The notes beneath the pieces are model-generated. The model was not told where the DNA came from. It searched no databases and saw only the letters and a list, made by a program, of their open reading frames with translations. Below, piece after piece: positions 7,483 through 8,576 of a DNA stretch of 8,576 nucleotides. The position numbers and the translations under genes were made by a program. How positions within the stretch are numbered: position 1 is the first letter of the stretch; every line of letters begins with the position of its first letter. Origin of the DNA: Tannerella sp. (GTDB lineage: Bacteria > Bacteroidota > Bacteroidia > Bacteroidales > Tannerellaceae); the NCBI GenBank assembly GCA_031282485.1, contig JAITDQ010000240.1:1-8576 (forward strand), written 5' to 3'.

Positions 7483-7794
7483 TTACAGGAAGAAAGAACG
7501 TAAAATGGTTGCTGCCACAATCAAAAAGATACATGCTCCAAACCAGCTTGCCGCTGTTTTACTCGTATCCGGGTCGCCACTCGAAAACTTCGTGTACACT
7601 TTAACGCCGCCTATCAGTCCGACTACCGCACCGATAGCGTAAATTAATTTTGTCGCCGGGTCAAAATAACTGGTTACCATAGTAGTAGCCTCAGTTATAC
7701 CCGCTGAGCCGTTGCCCTGGGCAATGGCGCTTGCGGCGGTCAGACACAACGCTGCCGCCGATAATAAAAACCTTAACCTTTTCTTTTTTATCAT
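7483..7794 (-). CDS. traE: TraE, small VirB2-like pilin-type conjugal transfer protein, DUF4134 family
   Basis: The 103-residue product has a basic N-terminus (MIKKKRLRF) and a signal peptide whose cleavage is likely near AIA-Q at about residue 25-26. Two hydrophobic helices lie at about 49-66 and 82-101, separated by a short polar loop (SSGDPDTSK). This is the VirB2/TrbC pilin layout, and the sequence fits the DUF4134/TraE family that precedes traF in CTnDOT-like operons. It is therefore the candidate conjugative pilus subunit, though pilus formation by such elements is not well shown. The start at 7794-7792 comes 20 nt after a perfect 11-bp inverted repeat in the 93-nt traD-traE gap, the longest gap in the window. 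That arrangement could stabilise or control the message for a protein needed in many copies. Confidence 0.93.
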   Translation of the reverse strand: MIKKKRLRFLLSAAALCLTAASAIAQGNGSAGITEATTMVTSYFDPATKLIYAIGAVVGLIGGVKVYTKFSSGDPDTSKTAASWFGACIFLIVAATILRSFFL

Positions 7795-7814
7795 AACGAT
7801 TTACTGTTTTTAAT

Positions 7815-7847
7815 GCCGTGAGGATTTTTCTTTATTATCCTCACGGC
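7815..7847 (-). promoter_or_regulatory. Perfect 11-bp hairpin in the leader of traE
   Basis: Positions 7815-7825 and 7837-7847 are exact reverse complements (GCCGTGAGGAT and ATCCTCACGGC) with an 11-nt AT-rich loop; seven of eleven pairs are G-C. It sits between the traD stop (7888) and traE start (7794). No run of T follows the stem on the minus strand (ATTAAAAACAG follows), so it is a poor intrinsic terminator in the direction of the operon. The plus-strand side is T-rich only loosely. A stem that blocks exonucleases, an attenuator, or a processing site are all possible; the structure is seen, its role is inferred. Confidence 0.55.
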
Positions 7848-7887
7848 GGATTATTACTAACATTTTTATTCTTTAACATCTTTAATT

Positions 7888-8568
7888 CTAACTCAAAAAA
7901 TCGGCGATATTGAAACTGCTGTATTCATTGTCGTCGCTGCTTTCGTTTGCGACTTCGGGGAATAAACTTTTGATATGCCGGTCAATTACTGCCGTTATCT
8001 GCTGTCGTTTCACCTCGTCGCCGGAAACAAGTTTCTCGAACATGTCGGTTTTCTCTACTCTGTAAAGAATCCCGGCGTATTCGTCTGTTGGAGTGTCTAT
8101 GGCTTTTGCGGCGTCTTCCATTTCTTCAATGGAAAATCCGTCTGCCAGTTCCGCCTCCTGTCCCAGGATTTGCCGGAGTTCTTCGGATTCTTCTTCCGCA
8201 TCCGGCTCGTCTTCGCCTGTTTCGTCTTCGTCCGGCTCGATGTCCAAATCATCCTCGTCCGGTTGTTCGTCGCCAAAAATTTCATCTAACCTGTCGAACG
8301 GAATTATCGCTTCGATTTTCCCGTTTTCGGGTGCAAAGGTATTCGCTTTTTCTTCCTGTTTTTCAGTATTTAAAACAGTGGCAGGGGTTGGCTGCGGCTG
8401 GCTGACAACAGGCTGGACAAAATGGCTTTTTCCTACCACCTCACCGGTGTCGATTTCCTTCTTTTCGGGAACATCGTCGCCCTTTTTTGCGACCTGCTGC
8501 TTCGGATACGCTATACGGTACAGCAGGAAAAGGGCGACAAGCATCACTGTAGCGGCAAAAAGTTTCAT
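7888..8568 (-). CDS. traD: TraD-like acidic membrane-anchored conjugal transfer protein
   Basis: From the ATG at 8568-8566 the product has 226 residues. One N-terminal hydrophobic segment (about 4-20) is followed by a basic stretch. A conserved-looking EVVGKSHFV motif lies at 43-51, a Pro/Gln-rich linker at about 54-63, and a very acidic tract at about 100-131. The C-terminal helical part holds TDMFEKLVSGDEVKRQ (about 174-189). From memory, GKSHFV, the acidic tract and the DMFEKLVSG block recur in proteins called TraD just upstream of traE in CTnDOT-like operons; the position agrees. Function is not established; the domain after the anchor could be a cytoplasmic or periplasmic adaptor. It is not the F-plasmid TraD coupling protein, since it has no nucleotide-binding motif. 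The frame stays open through the last 8 nt of the window, so a start further upstream cannot be excluded. The traE start follows after 93 nt. Confidence 0.78.
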   Translation of the reverse strand: MKLFAATVMLVALFLLYRIAYPKQQVAKKGDDVPEKKEIDTGEVVGKSHFVQPVVSQPQPTPATVLNTEKQEEKANTFAPENGKIEAIIPFDRLDEIFGDEQPDEDDLDIEPDEDETGEDEPDAEEESEELRQILGQEAELADGFSIEEMEDAAKAIDTPTDEYAGILYRVEKTDMFEKLVSGDEVKRQQITAVIDRHIKSLFPEVANESSDDNEYSSFNIADFLS

Positions 8569-8576
8569 GCGGGATT

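Larger units (their letters stand above)
1..8576. mobile_element. Internal part of a CTnDOT-type conjugative element (tra operon)
   Basis: All genes in the window are conjugation genes in the traD to traN order known from Bacteroidota conjugative transposons such as CTnDOT. All are on the minus strand, and every gap is under 100 nt. Neither end of the element, nor an integrase, relaxase, coupling protein or origin of transfer, is visible, so an integrated element cannot be told from a conjugative plasmid. The class of element is a recognition from protein families and gene order; the host order Bacteroidales is an inference. Confidence 0.85.

Noticed and set aside
7476..7520. Upstream start for traF at 7520
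   Set aside because: The added 15 residues overlap the end of traE and precede the typical TraF N-terminus, so the start at 7475 is better.
7815..7847. Intrinsic terminator after traD
   Set aside because: The stem is strong but no T run follows on the minus strand; recorded as a hairpin of unknown role.
7795..7887. Internal Bacteroidota-type promoter (TTTG / TAnnTTTG) before traE
   Set aside because: No CAAAnnTA (the reverse complement of TAnnTTTG) is present on the plus strand of the gap, so no promoter could be supported.
1..8576. CRISPR array, tRNA, rRNA, insertion sequence, defence or toxin genes
   Set aside because: The window is filled by tra genes and none of these was seen; no regularly spaced repeats and no cloverleaf in the short gaps.

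Overview
The window is the core of a conjugative transfer (tra) operon of the CTnDOT type. This is the mating-pair-formation module of a Bacteroidota (probably Bacteroidales) integrative conjugative element or a related conjugative plasmid. Nine protein genes lie head to tail on the minus strand. Read in transcription order from the right edge they are traD, traE, traF, traG, traI, traJ, traK, traL, traM and traN. TraN runs off the left edge, and the stretch right of traD is only 8 nt. Assignment rests on recalled family signatures: the DUF4134, DUF4133, DUF4141, DUF3989 and DUF4138 proteins, a VirB4-like TraG with clear Walker motifs, and the conserved gene order. The A-rich, Shine-Dalgarno-poor leaders and AT-rich spacers between moderately GC-rich genes also fit Bacteroidota.

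Layout from right to left: a membrane-anchored acidic TraD (8568-7888); a 93-nt gap with a perfect 11-bp inverted repeat; the pilin-like TraE (7794-7483); the VirB3-like TraF (7475-7152); the ATPase TraG (7155-4660); a 51-nt AT-rich repeated spacer; the secreted VirB5-like TraI (4608-3979); the polytopic VirB6-like TraJ (3956-2943); the VirB8-like TraK (2908-2285); the small membrane protein TraL (2271-1978); the VirB10-like TraM (1991-582); and the N-terminal 186 residues of TraN (560 to the edge). Other gaps are 7-34 nt or overlaps of 4 and 14 nt, so one polycistronic message with some translational coupling is likely.

The genes would build one envelope-spanning type IV secretion channel. 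TraG supplies ATP-driven energy, TraF and TraJ sit in the inner membrane, TraK, TraL and TraM bridge the periplasm, TraN is the probable outer periplasmic partner, and TraE and TraI are the candidate pilus or surface subunits. Relaxase, coupling protein, integrase, origin of transfer and element ends are not in the window.

No wholly unknown system was found. The points most worth checking are the hairpin and mini-ORF before traE, the absence of a traH-like gene between traG and traI, the 21-bp tandem repeat in traM, and the poorly understood acidic TraD. Intergenic stretches never exceed 93 nt, so no large region is unexplained.
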